64,000 nt of DNA, from the NCBI RefSeq assembly GCF_009823805.1, contig NZ_WUEK01000003.1, positions 62,001 to 126,000 of the forward strand, in the 5' to 3' direction. The notes beneath the pieces are model-generated. The model was not told the DNA's origin. It saw only the letters and a list, made by a program, of their open reading frames with translations, and ran no database searches. Within the stretch, counting starts at the first letter, position 1, and every line of letters begins with the position of its first letter. This document shows, piece by piece, positions 1-8,270 of the stretch. The stretch comes from Nocardioides flavescens. Lineage in GTDB: Bacteria > Actinomycetota > Actinomycetes > Propionibacteriales > Nocardioidaceae. The translations under genes were made by a program, and so were the position numbers.

Positions 1-43
1 CCGCTTTCAAGGCGGTTCCGATCGGCCACTCCGGCACCCCTCC
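1..43 (-). tRNA. tRNA-Ser(UGA), partial, cut by the left edge
   Basis: On the minus strand the edge sequence folds as the 5' part of a class II tRNA. It has an acceptor strand GGAGGGG, then TG, a D-stem CCG/CGG around an 11-base D-loop, and an anticodon stem ACCGC/GCGG(T) around loop CTTGAAA. The anticodon UGA is the complement of bases 7-9. The variable arm, T-arm and 3' acceptor lie outside the window. A second serine tRNA lies about 1.1 kb away on the other strand. Confidence 0.85.
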
Positions 44-94
44 GTGCCCCAGGAGAGTGCTGGGGACACAGCAGGCGATCCTACCCAGGCGAGA

Positions 95-478
95 TCACTC
101 GGCGCCGTCGTGCTCCAGCCGGCCCCCGCGCGGCGTGCGGTCGTGGGTCTGCTGCACGTGCCGGTGGATGTCGAGCACGAGGCGCTTGGCCTCGACGCGC
201 GTCGCCTCGACGTCCGGGGTCTCGAGCACCTGGGGGCCGAGGGTCCCAAGGCGGGCCAGCAGCGCGTTGCGCTCGCGGAACGCCGCGCCGCCGCGGGCGG
301 CCAGCCACCCGTCGTCCGACCCGGCGGCCTCGCCGACCAGCCCCTCGCGCACCTGGGTGATCCGCTGACGCACGACCCAGCGCCAGTTGCCGAGGGCGAC
401 GCCCGAGCGGCGCGGGGAGTCGAGGGCGTGGTCGAGCGCCTGCAGTGCACTCGACAGCGCCGGTGGGAGCGTGGACAC
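95..478 (-). CDS. conserved hypothetical protein, 127 aa
   Basis: I do not recognise a family. The 127-residue product is soluble and mostly helical in look, with no signal peptide or membrane segment. It has several Trp and Arg residues in the middle (GNWRWVVRQRITQVREGL, about residues 30-47) and a charged helix VEATRVEAKRLVLDIHRHV near residues 91-109. The GTG start is preceded on the minus strand by an AGGAGG-type ribosome-binding site. It is transcribed toward the partial tRNA-Ser and away from the small membrane protein at 581. A GTGAC-TGCG-GTCAC dyad at 514-527 sits in the divergent intergenic space and could be a regulatory site. Coding character is supported by the ribosome-binding site and amino-acid composition only. 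Confidence 0.65.
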   Translation of the reverse strand: MSTLPPALSSALQALDHALDSPRRSGVALGNWRWVVRQRITQVREGLVGEAAGSDDGWLAARGGAAFRERNALLARLGTLGPQVLETPDVEATRVEAKRLVLDIHRHVQQTHDRTPRGGRLEHDGAE

Positions 479-580
479 GCGGCCTCCTGGCCTCCGGAAG
501 GGACGTGGTCAGTGTGACTGCGGTCACCGGGGGCGGCAACTCGTCGTTCGCCACGAGAGACGGACCCTGGCGGGGTCCGG

Positions 581-1063
581 TTGAATCGGGGTGTGGCTGC
601 CCCTGTCGTCTACCGCCTCGCGCCCGCGTTCGTGGTCCGTCTCGTCGGCACGGCATTCGTCGCGCTGGCCCTGCTCGCCTTCGTCACGACCCTCGTCGTG
701 GTGCTTGCCGACCTCCCGGTCGCGGTGGTGGTCGTCGAGGCGGCGGTCGGGGTGGTGGCCCTCGTCGGGCTGGGCTGGTGGCTGCGGCGCCGGGCTTGGG
801 TGCTGCGGTGCACAGATGAGGGCTACGCGGTGCGCCTGGCCCGGGGGGCGGGGGTACGCGAGGCGCGGTGGAGCGCCGTCGAGGACGCCGTCACGACCCA
901 TCGGCGCGGTGTCGCCTGCTTCGAGCTGCGGCTGCGTGACGGTCGTACGACGACCGTGCCCGTAGGGCTGCTCGACGTCGACCGCGAGGAGTTCGTGCGC
1001 GACCTGCAGCAGCGGCTGCAGCAGGGCCACGGGCTGACCTCCCTGCCCGGCGGTCCGGCCTGA
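581..1063 (+). CDS. small two-helix membrane protein (PH-domain-like)
   Basis: The 160-residue product has two adjacent hydrophobic segments (about residues 20-42 and 46-66) followed by a basic turn and a soluble C-terminal domain. The layout (two membrane helices, then a beta-rich stretch with WVLRCTDEGYAVRL and FELRLRDGRTTTVPVGLL) resembles actinobacterial membrane proteins with a degenerate PH-like domain, but I cannot name a function. The TTG at 581 gives the longest product. A GTG at 593 would remove only four residues and is equally plausible. No neighbour suggests a role; the gene ends just before tRNA-Ser(GCU). Confidence 0.65.
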   Translation: MNRGVAAPVVYRLAPAFVVRLVGTAFVALALLAFVTTLVVVLADLPVAVVVVEAAVGVVALVGLGWWLRRRAWVLRCTDEGYAVRLARGAGVREARWSAVEDAVTTHRRGVACFELRLRDGRTTTVPVGLLDVDREEFVRDLQQRLQQGHGLTSLPGGPA

Positions 1064-1118
1064 CCGACCCAGCCTGATTGGCCGGGCGGCGCGGGGGCCT
1101 TGTAGCCTGCTCCGCGGA

Positions 1119-1208
1119 GGAGGCGTCGCCTAGTCCGGTCTATGGCGCCCGCCTGCTAAGCGGGTTTGGGTCAACAGCCCATCGCGGGTTCAAATCCCGC
1201 CGCCTCCG
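1119..1208 (+). tRNA. tRNA-Ser(GCU)
   Basis: Class II tRNA of 90 bases. Acceptor GGAGGCG (1119-1125) pairs with CGCCTCC (1201-1207) with discriminator G. Anticodon stem CCCGC/GCGGG encloses loop CTGCTAA with anticodon GCT at 1155-1157. There is a long variable arm and T-loop GTTCAAAT. CCA is not encoded. It reads AGC/AGU codons. Confidence 0.97.
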
Positions 1209-1239
1209 CGCTGAGCCCCGGGTCCACCGGAGCACCGCC

Positions 1240-1268
1240 GGCCCCCGCCCAGTCACTGGGCGGGGGCC
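1240..1268 (+). terminator. hairpin terminator after tRNA-Ser(GCU)
   Basis: Near-perfect dyad: GGCCCCCGCCCAGT at 1240-1253 and its complement at 1255-1268, 31 bases after the tRNA. No T-tract follows, as is common in high-GC actinobacteria. Confidence 0.75.
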
Positions 1269-1466
1269 GCTGCGTCTGCGGCCCGCGACGAGCCGGTGAC
1301 GCGGTGCGCGCTCTGCGCGCAGTTCTCTGCAGCGCGGGGCGTAGGACGCGTCGACGGCGTCGTGTCAACGACCGCGCTCGCGTGTCGCCGCGATGTCGGG
1401 CCCCGCTGCGGCGCGCTGAGGCGACATCCGGGCAGGGCGGAACGGCGATCGGTCAAGCATTGTCGA
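1269..1466. other. intergenic stretch without a recognisable gene
   Basis: Between the tRNA terminator and the dyad at 1467 I see no open frame with a ribosome-binding site or plausible protein composition, and no RNA family I recognise. Part of it presumably carries the upstream promoter of the peptide gene at 1591. Its 3' end turns noticeably less GC-rich. Confidence 0.4.
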
Positions 1467-1484
1467 ACTGCATGTTTGTGCAGT
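1467..1484. promoter_or_regulatory. candidate operator upstream of the secreted peptide gene
   Basis: Perfect dyad ACTGCA-N6-TGCAGT in an AT-rich patch unusual for this DNA, about 107 bases before the peptide start codon. A TGCAT motif occurs within and just after the dyad. Its position and symmetry suit a dimeric HTH protein, and the nearby TrmB/LuxR-type regulator is the obvious candidate. The binding assignment is an inference. Confidence 0.5.
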
Positions 1485-1590
1485 GCATTTTTGTGAGGCA
1501 ACGATGGGCTCACAGGATGCGGGACCGAGCGGCAAGACTACCGGAGTCGGGCCATTCCGTGGGCCCACTCGAATCCAAGGTGGGGTAACA

Positions 1591-1752
1591 ATGAAGAACG
1601 TCGCTCGCAAGCTCGCGATCATCACCGGCACCGTTGCCGTCTCCGTCGGCATGCTCGGCGCCACCGCCGGCACCGCAGACGCCGCCAAGGCCAAGCCCGG
1701 CAAGTCGATCGTCAAGACGGTCCACGCCAAGGACTCCTCCTGGCCCTACTGA
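1591..1752 (+). CDS. small secreted peptide precursor, 53 aa (candidate signalling peptide)
   Basis: The precursor has a classic Sec signal: basic MKNVARK, a hydrophobic core (about residues 8-26) and an A-D-A signal-peptidase site near residue 31. Cleavage would release a basic 22-residue peptide ending KDSSWPY. The ATG is preceded by AAGGTGGGG with a spacing of about six bases. Upstream lies an AT-rich region with a perfect dyad, and downstream a structured hairpin block and a strong terminator, so it is a free-standing transcription unit. It is convergent with a TrmB/LuxR-type regulator about 230 bases away. Short exported precursors beside an HTH regulator often encode pheromones, so I propose a signalling peptide. 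An antimicrobial or a structural peptide is also possible. No family is recognised. Confidence 0.75.
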   Translation: MKNVARKLAIITGTVAVSVGMLGATAGTADAAKAKPGKSIVKTVHAKDSSWPY

Positions 1753-1762
1753 GCCACCAGTC

Positions 1763-1833
1763 TTGAGACGGAGGACCCGACTTTCCCCCCACTTGTCCGG
1801 TCCTCAGAGCCTCCCCCCCCAGGCCCGTCTCAA
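1763..1833 (+). other. nested inverted repeat downstream of the peptide gene
   Basis: TTGAGACGG (1763-1771) pairs with CCGTCTCAA (1825-1833), and immediately inside GAGGACC (1771-1777) pairs with GGTCCTC (1799-1805). Two C-tracts lie in the unpaired parts. The block starts 11 bases after the peptide stop codon and precedes the real terminator, so it would be a structured 3' UTR or a second operator. Function unknown. Confidence 0.45.
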
Positions 1834-1836
1834 CAC

Positions 1837-1868
1837 ACGAGGGCAGCGACCGAGGTCGCTGCCCTCGT
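1837..1868 (+). terminator. terminator of the secreted-peptide gene
   Basis: Perfect 14-bp stem, ACGAGGGCAGCGAC at 1837-1850 and its complement at 1855-1868, closed by a CGAG tetraloop. Confidence 0.85.
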
Positions 1869-1907
1869 GACACGTCCGGGGGTGCCACGGAACTCCTCCG
1901 GACGCAT

Positions 1908-1947
1908 CGGCGGGGTGGATCGGCCGCGAGGCCGGTCCACCCCGCCG
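1908..1947 (-). terminator. terminator of the TrmB/LuxR-type regulator gene
   Basis: An 18-bp stem: CGGCGGGGTGGA at 1908-1919 with its complement at 1936-1947, continued by an inner GGCC/GGCC pair and a GCGA loop. It lies 37 bases past the stop codon of the minus-strand regulator. Confidence 0.8.
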
Positions 1948-1983
1948 AACTGCTCCCCGGCGGCTCTGTGCCGCCGGACGGCC

Positions 1984-3018
1984 TCACTCGGTGTCGGGGA
2001 CGTCGGACTCGGGGAGCCCCTCCTCGAAGTCCTCGCGGCCCGAGACCCCCAGCCGGCCCATCGTGTAGCCGAGCTGGAAGCGCGTCGCGGCGTCGTACTC
2101 GGTCTTGAGGTCGGCCACGTAGCCGGCGTAGGTCCGCGGGCTGACACCGAGCCGCTTGGCGCTGACCGGGTCGGAGTGGCCCTCGATCAGCATCCGCATC
2201 GTCATGGCGCGCTGCTCGGCGGCGATGTCCTTCATCAAGGTGGTCTCGCGGTTGGTGAACGGGCGGGCCCGCTCCCACGAGCGCTCGAAGACGTCGACGA
2301 GGTAGGCCACCACGGCCGGCTCGCGCACGACGACGGCGACGCCGAACTCCTCCTGGTTGGGGATCACCGCGACCCGGCGGTCGACGACGATCATCCGGTT
2401 GAAGAACTCGTCGAGCGTGCGCACCTCGGCGCCACGGGCGCTCACGGCGGAGACGTACTTGTGCGTGACCGCGCTGCGGCGCGCGCTGTGCTGGTAGAGC
2501 GTGCGCATCCGGGCGCCGCGCTCGAGCAGCTCGATGTCGCGCAGCGCCGCCTTGGCCAGGAAGCGCGGGTCGCGCCCGGCCTGCGGCTGCGCGGTCAGCA
2601 TCTCCTCCTCGCACTCCTCCAGCAGCTGCTCGAGGTAGGTGTTGATCGGAGCGCCGCGCAGGTAGGTGAACGGGCCCGACGAGGAGGACTGGGGCGCGCG
2701 GCGCCACGACTGGGTGAGGTTGCCGAACGCCGCCGCCCACTGCGAGGACTCCGAGAGGAGCTTGGCGGCCTCCTGGCTCAGCGGGTTGACCACCCGCGAC
2801 TGCACCCCGGTCGGGTCCTCCGGCACCCAGACGTCCTGCTCGCCGTCGAAGCGGACGAGCCCCATCTCGGCGAGCAGGTCGAACGCCGGGCGCAGGTTGC
2901 CGTCGTCGGCGATGCGCAGGTCGCCCGCGGCGATGCCGCCCTTGGCGCAGATCTCGTCGTAGAGCTTGGCCGCGTCGTCCTCGAAGAGCGCACGCTGGTC
3001 CGCACCGAAGCTCGGCAC
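1984..3018 (-). CDS. TrmB-like/LuxR-type HTH transcriptional regulator, 344 aa
   Basis: The product has three parts. The N-terminal 50 residues form a TrmB-like winged helix (AKLYDEI ... NLRPAFDLLAEMGLV). The middle has the TrmB/phospholipase-like pattern MRTLYQ ... VRTLDEFFNRMIVVDRRVAVIP, likely ligand-sensing. The C-terminus has a LuxR-type HTH (AAEQRAMTMRMLIEGHSD ... AKRLGVSPRTYAGYVADL, about residues 270-310). I chose the GTG at 3018 because GAGGGGGTGAG lies just upstream. An upstream in-frame start at 3054 would add 12 Arg/Gly-rich residues. No receiver domain is present, so the signal is probably a bound ligand. It converges on the 53-aa secreted peptide gene, which suggests a peptide-sensing pair (inference). 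Confidence 0.85.
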   Translation of the reverse strand: MPSFGADQRALFEDDAAKLYDEICAKGGIAAGDLRIADDGNLRPAFDLLAEMGLVRFDGEQDVWVPEDPTGVQSRVVNPLSQEAAKLLSESSQWAAAFGNLTQSWRRAPQSSSSGPFTYLRGAPINTYLEQLLEECEEEMLTAQPQAGRDPRFLAKAALRDIELLERGARMRTLYQHSARRSAVTHKYVSAVSARGAEVRTLDEFFNRMIVVDRRVAVIPNQEEFGVAVVVREPAVVAYLVDVFERSWERARPFTNRETTLMKDIAAEQRAMTMRMLIEGHSDPVSAKRLGVSPRTYAGYVADLKTEYDAATRFQLGYTMGRLGVSGREDFEEGLPESDVPDTE

Positions 3019-3086
3019 TCGCTCACCCCCTCGACGGCGCCCGGCGGCGCGCATCCGGCTCGGTCACGATGATCCCACAGCGGGGA

Positions 3087-3138
3087 CGCGAGAGGACCCG
3101 CCCGACCGGACCGGGGTCCGGACCGGACGGGTCCTCGC
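3087..3138 (-). terminator. terminator of pckG
   Basis: Long imperfect hairpin: CGCGA-GA-GGACCCG pairs with CGGGTCCTCGCG, with an inner CCGGACC/GGTCCGG stem. It lies 17 bases past the pckG stop codon on the minus strand. Confidence 0.7.
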
Positions 3139-3154
3139 GTGATGTTGGAGAGGC

Positions 3155-4999
3155 TCAGGCCTCCAGACGGGCCTTGAGACCGTCGAGCTCGGTCCACAGC
3201 ACGGCCGGGAGGTCGTCGCCGAACTTCTCGAACCACTCCTTGATCTGCGGGATCTCGGCCTTCCACTCCTCGGGGTCGACCGCGAGGGCGGCGGCGAGCG
3301 CCTCCTCGCTGAGGTCGAGGCCGTCGGTGTCGAGCGAGCCCGGCGCCGGCACGTGGCCGATCGGGGTCTCGACGGCCGCCGCCTGGCCGTCGATGCGCTC
3401 GACGACCCACTTCAGCACGCGGCTGTTCTCGCCGAAGCCCGGCCACAGGAAGCCGCCCTCGTCGTCGCGGCGGAACCAGTTGACGTAGAAGATCTTCGGC
3501 AGCTTCGCGGCGTCGTTGTCCTTGCCGACGTTGATCCAGTGGCTGAAGTAGTCACCGGCGTTGTAGCCGATGAACGGCAGCATCGCCATCGGGTCGCGGC
3601 GCACGACGCCGACCTGGCCGACGGCCGCGGCGGTGGTCTCCGAGGAGAGCGTCGCGCCGAGGAACGTGCCGTGGGTCCAGTCGCGGGCCTCGAAGACCAG
3701 CGGCACGGTCGTCTTGCGACGGCCACCGAAGAGGATCGCGTCGATCGGCACGCCCCGCGGGTCGTCGTACTCCGGCGCGAGGATGTCGCACTGCTTGATC
3801 GGGGTGCAGTAGCGGCTGTTGGGGTGGCTGGACAGCTCCTCGGACTCGGGGGTCCAGGGCTCGCCCTTCCAGGAGGTGGCCTTGGCGGGCGGGTTCTCGA
3901 GGCCCTCCCACCAGATGTCGCCGTCCTCGGTGAGCGCGACGTTGGTGAAGACCGAGTTGCCCTTGTTGATGGTCTTCATCGCGTTGGGGTTGGTGTGCTC
4001 GTTGGTGCCCGGGGCGACGCCGAACAGGCCGTACTCCGGGTTGACTGCCCACAGGCGGCCGTCCTCGCCGATGCGCATCCACGCGATGTCGTCGCCGAGG
4101 GTCTCGACCTTCCAGCCCGGGATCGTCGGGGCGAGCATGGCGAGGTTGGTCTTGCCGCAGGCGCTCGGGAACGCCGCGGCGACGTACTTGACCGTGCCCG
4201 CGGGGCTGGTCAGCTTGAGGATCAGCATGTGCTCGGCGAGCCAGCCCTCGTCACGGGCCATGACGCTCGCGATGCGCAGGGCGTAGCACTTCTTGCCGAG
4301 CAGGGCGTTGCCGCCGTAGCCCGAGCCGTAGGACCAGATCGCGCGCTCCTCGGGGAACTGCACGATGTACTTGGTGTCGTTGCACGGCCAGGCGACGTCG
4401 GCCTGGCCCTCGGCGAGCGGGTGGCCCACCGAGTGGATCGCGGGCACGAAGTCGGCGTCGAGCTCGGTCATCTTGTCGAGCACGGCGGTGCCCATGCGGG
4501 CCATCACGCGCATGCTGGCGGTGACGTAGGCCGAGTCGGTGACCTCGATGCCGAACATCGGCTTCTCGGCGTCGAGGTGGCCCATCACGAAGGGGATGAC
4601 GTACATCGTGCGCCCGGCCATGCAGCCGTCGTACAGCTTGCGCATGATGGCCTTCATCTCCTGCGGGGCCATCCAGTTGTTGGTGGGGCCGCAGTCCTTC
4701 TCGTCGACCGAGCAGATGTAGGTGCGGTCCTCCACGCGGGCGACGTCGATCGGGTCGCTGGCGGCGTGGAACGAGTTGGGCTTGATCGCCGGGTTGAGGC
4801 GGGTGAACGTGCCGGTGGAGACCAGGGCGTCGGTGAGCTCGGTCCACTCCTCGTCGGAGCCGGTGCACCACTGGATGCGCGCCGGCTTGGTCATCGCGGC
4901 GACCTCGGCCACGAAGTCGAGGATGCCGCGGTGGGTCGTCGGGGCGGCGCCGAGGGCGCTCGCGTCGGTGCCGGTGGGTGCGTCCTGGATGGCAGTCAT
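3155..4999 (-). CDS. pckG: phosphoenolpyruvate carboxykinase (GTP)
   Basis: Converts oxaloacetate plus GTP to phosphoenolpyruvate, CO2 and GDP, the entry step of gluconeogenesis from TCA-cycle acids. The 614-residue length matches GTP-type enzymes. The signature P-loop [14 protein letters not shown] with its catalytic cysteine is near residue 278, the Mn/substrate region [11 protein letters not shown] precedes it, and the GTP-site segment [18 protein letters not shown] follows. The ATG at 4999 has GAGGAA at good spacing on the minus strand, and the protein then begins [11 protein letters not shown] longer reading to 5161 would add an unconserved basic leader. It is a single-gene unit with its own terminator. 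A CRP-like site lies about 120 bases upstream. Confidence 0.97.
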   Translation of the reverse strand: MTAIQDAPTGTDASALGAAPTTHRGILDFVAEVAAMTKPARIQWCTGSDEEWTELTDALVSTGTFTRLNPAIKPNSFHAASDPIDVARVEDRTYICSVDEKDCGPTNNWMAPQEMKAIMRKLYDGCMAGRTMYVIPFVMGHLDAEKPMFGIEVTDSAYVTASMRVMARMGTAVLDKMTELDADFVPAIHSVGHPLAEGQADVAWPCNDTKYIVQFPEERAIWSYGSGYGGNALLGKKCYALRIASVMARDEGWLAEHMLILKLTSPAGTVKYVAAAFPSACGKTNLAMLAPTIPGWKVETLGDDIAWMRIGEDGRLWAVNPEYGLFGVAPGTNEHTNPNAMKTINKGNSVFTNVALTEDGDIWWEGLENPPAKATSWKGEPWTPESEELSSHPNSRYCTPIKQCDILAPEYDDPRGVPIDAILFGGRRKTTVPLVFEARDWTHGTFLGATLSSETTAAAVGQVGVVRRDPMAMLPFIGYNAGDYFSHWINVGKDNDAAKLPKIFYVNWFRRDDEGGFLWPGFGENSRVLKWVVERIDGQAAAVETPIGHVPAPGSLDTDGLDLSEEALAAALAVDPEEWKAEIPQIKEWFEKFGDDLPAVLWTELDGLKARLEA

Positions 5000-5119
5000 G
5001 CTGGTTCCTCGTGATCTCGCGGTGCGTAGGGCTCGCGCGGCATCGTTGTCGGCGACTCGAACGGTGCTGGGACCGTACCTCTCGTCCGGAGCCCGGACAT
5101 ATTGGATCGGTCTAAGACT

Positions 5120-5135
5120 TGTGCTCCGGATCACA
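5120..5135 (-). promoter_or_regulatory. candidate CRP-family (cAMP) binding site upstream of pckG
   Basis: TGTGC-TCCGGA-TCACA is one base off the CRP/GlxR consensus TGTGA-N6-TCACA and is otherwise a perfect dyad. It lies about 120 bases before the pckG start, in the 245-bp gap to tRNA-Arg. PEPCK is a typical carbon-catabolite-controlled gene. Binding is inferred from sequence only. Confidence 0.5.
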
Positions 5136-5244
5136 CTCATGCAAAGAGGTGCACGGGTCATGGGCGAAGCGCCTGTGGAACCCGATTCGGCGTCGGCGGT
5201 GCGGGTCGGCTATTGTCGTCCAGTCCCGCAGAGATGCGGGGCAT

Positions 5245-5317
5245 GCGCCTGTAGCTCAACGGATAGAGCATCTGACTACGGATCAGAAGGTTTGGGGTTC
5301 GAATCCCTACAGGCGCG
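5245..5317 (+). tRNA. tRNA-Arg(ACG)
   Basis: Cloverleaf of 73 bases: acceptor GCGCCTG/CAGGCGC with discriminator G, D-arm GCTCAACGGATAGAGC, anticodon stem TCTGA/TCAGA with anticodon ACG at 5278-5280, and T-loop TTCGAAT. The A34 is expected to be edited to inosine to read CGU/CGC/CGA. Confidence 0.97.
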
Positions 5318-5325
5318 CAGCACTC

Positions 5326-5358
5326 GCAGCCCCAGTTCAGACTCTGAACTGGGGCTGC
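5326..5358. terminator. bidirectional hairpin terminator after tRNA-Arg
   Basis: Perfect 15-bp stem GCAGCCCCAGTTCAG/CTGAACTGGGGCTGC around a 3-base loop. It lies 9 bases after the tRNA and 18 bases past the stop of the convergent EamA gene, so it probably serves both. Confidence 0.85.
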
Positions 5359-5376
5359 TCTGTCGTCGGGGCCGCC

Positions 5377-6258
5377 TCACCGTGCGGGCGCGGTCTCCAG
5401 AGGGGCGTGCACCTCGACCGCGACCCGCGACCCGCCGCGCGCGGCGCCGATCCCGGCGGCCACGACCAGGGCGACGCCCACTCCGGCGAGGACGTCGATG
5501 GGCTGGTGGAGCAGCGTCACGCCGATGGTCAGGGCGATGGCCGGCTCGAGCGCCATCAGGGTGCCGAAGGCGCCGGCGGTGAGGCGCCGCAGGGCCAGCA
5601 GCTCGAGGGCGAAGGGGACGACGGGCAGCAGGATCGCGAGGCCCATGCCGACGACGAGCAGCTCCGTGGTGAGTCGCCCCACCACGTCGGGGCCGGCGAC
5701 CAACGTGGCCACCAGCGCCGCGACCGGCATCGAGACGGCCAGGCCGCCGATGCCGTCGACGGTGTCGCCCACCCGCTGGGTCAGCACGACGTAGGCGCCC
5801 CAGCACCCGGCGGCGACGAGGGCGAGGCCCACTCCGACCGGGTCGGCCTCGCCGGACCACGGCTGGGTGAGGAGCAGGACGCCCGCGGCGGCCACCGCGA
5901 CCCAGGCGCGGGCGCGGCCGCGGCTGTGGGCGACGGCCACGCCGAGCGGGCCGAGGAACTCGAGCGCGCTCGCCGTGCCCAGGGGGATGCGCGCTGCGGC
6001 CGCCATGAAGCAGATCGTGGCGCCGGCGGTGGCCAGCCCGAGGGCCGCACCGGCGCGGAGCGATGCAGCGGTGTACGCCGAGCGACGCGGTCGGACGACG
6101 GCCAGGATCAGCACCGCGGCCCACGCCAGGCGCAGCCACGCGGCGCCGGTGGCGCCGAGGTCGTCGATCAGGCCGATGGAGGCGGCGAGCCCGAGCTGCA
6201 CGCAGAGCATCGACACCACGGCCATGGACGCGCCGGTGCGGGCGGAGGAGCTGGTCAC
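5377..6258 (-). CDS. EamA-family (DMT) exporter, RhtA-like
   Basis: A ten-helix drug/metabolite transporter, most like RhtA-type threonine/homoserine exporters. Two EamA repeats are visible, each about 130 residues, with the typical [12 protein letters not shown] and [13 protein letters not shown] motifs at the equivalent helix in each half. Transport direction and substrate are inferred from the family. The start is uncertain: an ATG at 6330 would leave only 11 bp to the divergent LysR gene and adds a polar leader, so I use the GTG at 6258, which leaves room for a shared promoter. The divergent LysR regulator is its likely controller, a common arrangement for amino-acid exporters. Confidence 0.88.
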   Translation of the reverse strand: MTSSSARTGASMAVVSMLCVQLGLAASIGLIDDLGATGAAWLRLAWAAVLILAVVRPRRSAYTAASLRAGAALGLATAGATICFMAAAARIPLGTASALEFLGPLGVAVAHSRGRARAWVAVAAAGVLLLTQPWSGEADPVGVGLALVAAGCWGAYVVLTQRVGDTVDGIGGLAVSMPVAALVATLVAGPDVVGRLTTELLVVGMGLAILLPVVPFALELLALRRLTAGAFGTLMALEPAIALTIGVTLLHQPIDVLAGVGVALVVAAGIGAARGGSRVAVEVHAPLETAPAR

Positions 6259-6341
6259 GACCTCAGTGAAGACGTCGGCGGTCGTTCGCGTCCAGGCGAC
6301 ATCGGTGGACACATCGTTCGACTTCTGCAAACAATGGCCGG

Positions 6342-7226
6342 GTGGACGTGCGTCGCCTCCGGCTGCTGGTCGAGCTGTCGCGGCTCGGGTCGATGCACGA
6401 GGTGGCTGCGGAGCTCGCCACCACGACCTCGACCGTCTCCCAGGGCATCGCCACGCTCGGGCGCGAGGTGGGTGCGCCGCTGGTGGAGCGCGCCGGTCGA
6501 CGGGTGCGGCTCACGCCGGCCGGGCAGCGGCTGGCCGAGCACGCCGTCACGATCCTGGCCGCGGTCGACGCCGCCCGGCTCGACCTCGACCCGGCCGCGG
6601 AGCCGGCCGGCGTGCTCCGGGTCGCCGGCTTCGCCACCGCGGTGCGTCGTTCGCTCCTGCCGGCGATCGTCGAGCTCACCCGGGCCTGGCCCCGGCTCGA
6701 GGTGCGCCTGCTCGAGCACGAACCGGCCGAGGCGCTCGACCTGCTGGGCCGCGACGACGTCGACCTCGTCCTCGCCTACGACTACGACCTTGCCCCCGCC
6801 GCCTGGCAGCCCGACCACGTCGCGCGCCCCCTCTGGAGCACCGAGTGGGGTCTGGGGGTGCTGGACCCGACGTCGGCCCCGGTGTCCGCCCCGGCGCCGG
6901 GCGCCGGGCTGCCGGCGTACGCCGAGAGCGACTGGATCGTGAACTCGCGGCACACCGCCGACGAGACCGCCCTGCGAGCCCTCTCTGCGCGCGCGGGCTT
7001 CACCCCACGGGTCGTGCACCGCATCGACTCCCTCGAGCTCGTGCACGACCTGGTCCTCGCCGGGCGCGGCGTCGCTCTCCTGCCCCTCGACCGCCTCACC
7101 CCTGACGGTCTCACCGTGCTCCCGCTGGCCGACCCGCCGGTGCTGCGTGCCTTCGCTGTCACCCGACGCGGCCGTGATCAGTGGGCGCCGCTCCGGGCGG
7201 TGCTGGACGAGCTGGAGCGACGATGA
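6342..7226 (+). CDS. LysR-family transcriptional regulator
   Basis: The 294-residue length and the N-terminal winged HTH (residues 1-60, [34 protein letters not shown]) are standard for LysR proteins. The rest fits the two-lobed LysR effector-binding domain, with [21 protein letters not shown] opening lobe 1. The GTG at 6342 gives the usual [16 protein letters not shown] start. It is divergent from the EamA exporter, so it probably controls export of an amino acid or related metabolite. The effector is unknown. Confidence 0.92.
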   Translation: MDVRRLRLLVELSRLGSMHEVAAELATTTSTVSQGIATLGREVGAPLVERAGRRVRLTPAGQRLAEHAVTILAAVDAARLDLDPAAEPAGVLRVAGFATAVRRSLLPAIVELTRAWPRLEVRLLEHEPAEALDLLGRDDVDLVLAYDYDLAPAAWQPDHVARPLWSTEWGLGVLDPTSAPVSAPAPGAGLPAYAESDWIVNSRHTADETALRALSARAGFTPRVVHRIDSLELVHDLVLAGRGVALLPLDRLTPDGLTVLPLADPPVLRAFAVTRRGRDQWAPLRAVLDELERR

Positions 7227-7239
7227 CCGGCGGTGGCGA

Positions 7240-8256
7240 TCAGGTGACGGACGCGGGCTCGGCCGGGCTGACGTGGATGGTGGCGTCCTGCAGCTTGGGG
7301 ACGCGGTCGACCAGACGCCGCTCGGCGTCGTGGCAGATGGCGTGGGCGGTCACCAGGTCGAGATCGGGGGAGACGGTGATGCCCGCCTCGGCAGTCATGC
7401 GGTGGCCGATCCAGCGCAGTCGGAGGTGCTCGAGCCCGACCACGCCCGGAGTCTCCGTGAGTGAGACGGTGGCCGCGCGCGTGAGGTCGGGGTCGACCGC
7501 GTCCATGAGGCGGCGGTAGATGTCGCGCGCGGCGCCGCGCATCACCACGAGGATCGCCACGGTGATGAGCAGTCCCACGACCGGGTCGGCCAGGGGGAAG
7601 CCGGCCATCACCCCGAGCGCGCCGAGCACGACCGCCAGCGAGGTGAACCCGTCGGTGCGGGCGTGCAGGCCGTCGGCGACGAGCGCGGCCGAGCCGATGC
7701 TGCGTCCGACGCGGATCCGGTACACCGCGACCAGCTCGTTGCCGGCGAAGCCCACGAGGCCGGCCGCCACCAGCACCCACGGGTGGTCGAGGGGAGCCGG
7801 GTCCAGGAGCCGGCGGACCGACTCGACGCCGGCGACGACGGCGGACAGCGCGATCATCGCGACCACGAAGACCCCGGCGAGGTCCTCGGCCCGTCCGTAG
7901 CCGTAGGTGAAGCGCTGGTCCGGGCGCCGCCGGGCCAGGACGAACGCGATCCAGAGAGGTACGGCGGTCAGCGCGTCCGAGGCGTTGTGGACCGTGTCGG
8001 CGAGCAGCGCCACCGATCCGGTCACGAGGACCAGCAGGCCCTGCACGAGGGCGGTCACGGCGAGCGCGACCAGGCTGACCTTCACCGCGCGGATGCCGCG
8101 CGCGCTGTCCTCGAGGGCCTCGTCGACGGAGTCCGCGCTGTCGTGGCTGTGGGGCCGGACCAGCTCGAGGAGCCGGCCCCGCAGCCCGGTCGGGTGCTCG
8201 TGGGGGTGCTCGTGGTGGTGCTCGTCGTCCCCGTGGTGGTGATCGTGCTCGGTCAC
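7240..8256 (-). CDS. cation diffusion facilitator (Zn2+ efflux)
   Basis: A CDF-family metal/proton antiporter. Six membrane helices are visible, with the two metal-site motifs HNASD in helix 2 (ALLADTVHNASDAL) and HARTD in helix 5 (DGLHARTDGFTS). Histidine-rich N-terminus (EHDHHHGDDEHHHEHPHEH) and a cytosolic C-terminal domain follow the CzcD/ZitB pattern. I prefer the GTG at 8256: the ATG at 8274 lies inside the palindromic operator. It is divergent from an ArsR regulator whose C-terminal helix carries a CzrA-type zinc site, which points to zinc (possibly cobalt or nickel) export induced by metal excess. Confidence 0.93.
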   Translation of the reverse strand: MTEHDHHHGDDEHHHEHPHEHPTGLRGRLLELVRPHSHDSADSVDEALEDSARGIRAVKVSLVALAVTALVQGLLVLVTGSVALLADTVHNASDALTAVPLWIAFVLARRRPDQRFTYGYGRAEDLAGVFVVAMIALSAVVAGVESVRRLLDPAPLDHPWVLVAAGLVGFAGNELVAVYRIRVGRSIGSAALVADGLHARTDGFTSLAVVLGALGVMAGFPLADPVVGLLITVAILVVMRGAARDIYRRLMDAVDPDLTRAATVSLTETPGVVGLEHLRLRWIGHRMTAEAGITVSPDLDLVTAHAICHDAERRLVDRVPKLQDATIHVSPAEPASVT

Positions 8257-8270
8257 GCCACCAGGGTAGG

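Noticed and set aside
5100..6330. Longer N-terminal readings of pckG (to 5161) and the EamA gene (to 6330)
   Set aside because: The added residues are unconserved or leave almost no room for promoters; ribosome-binding sites support the internal starts.
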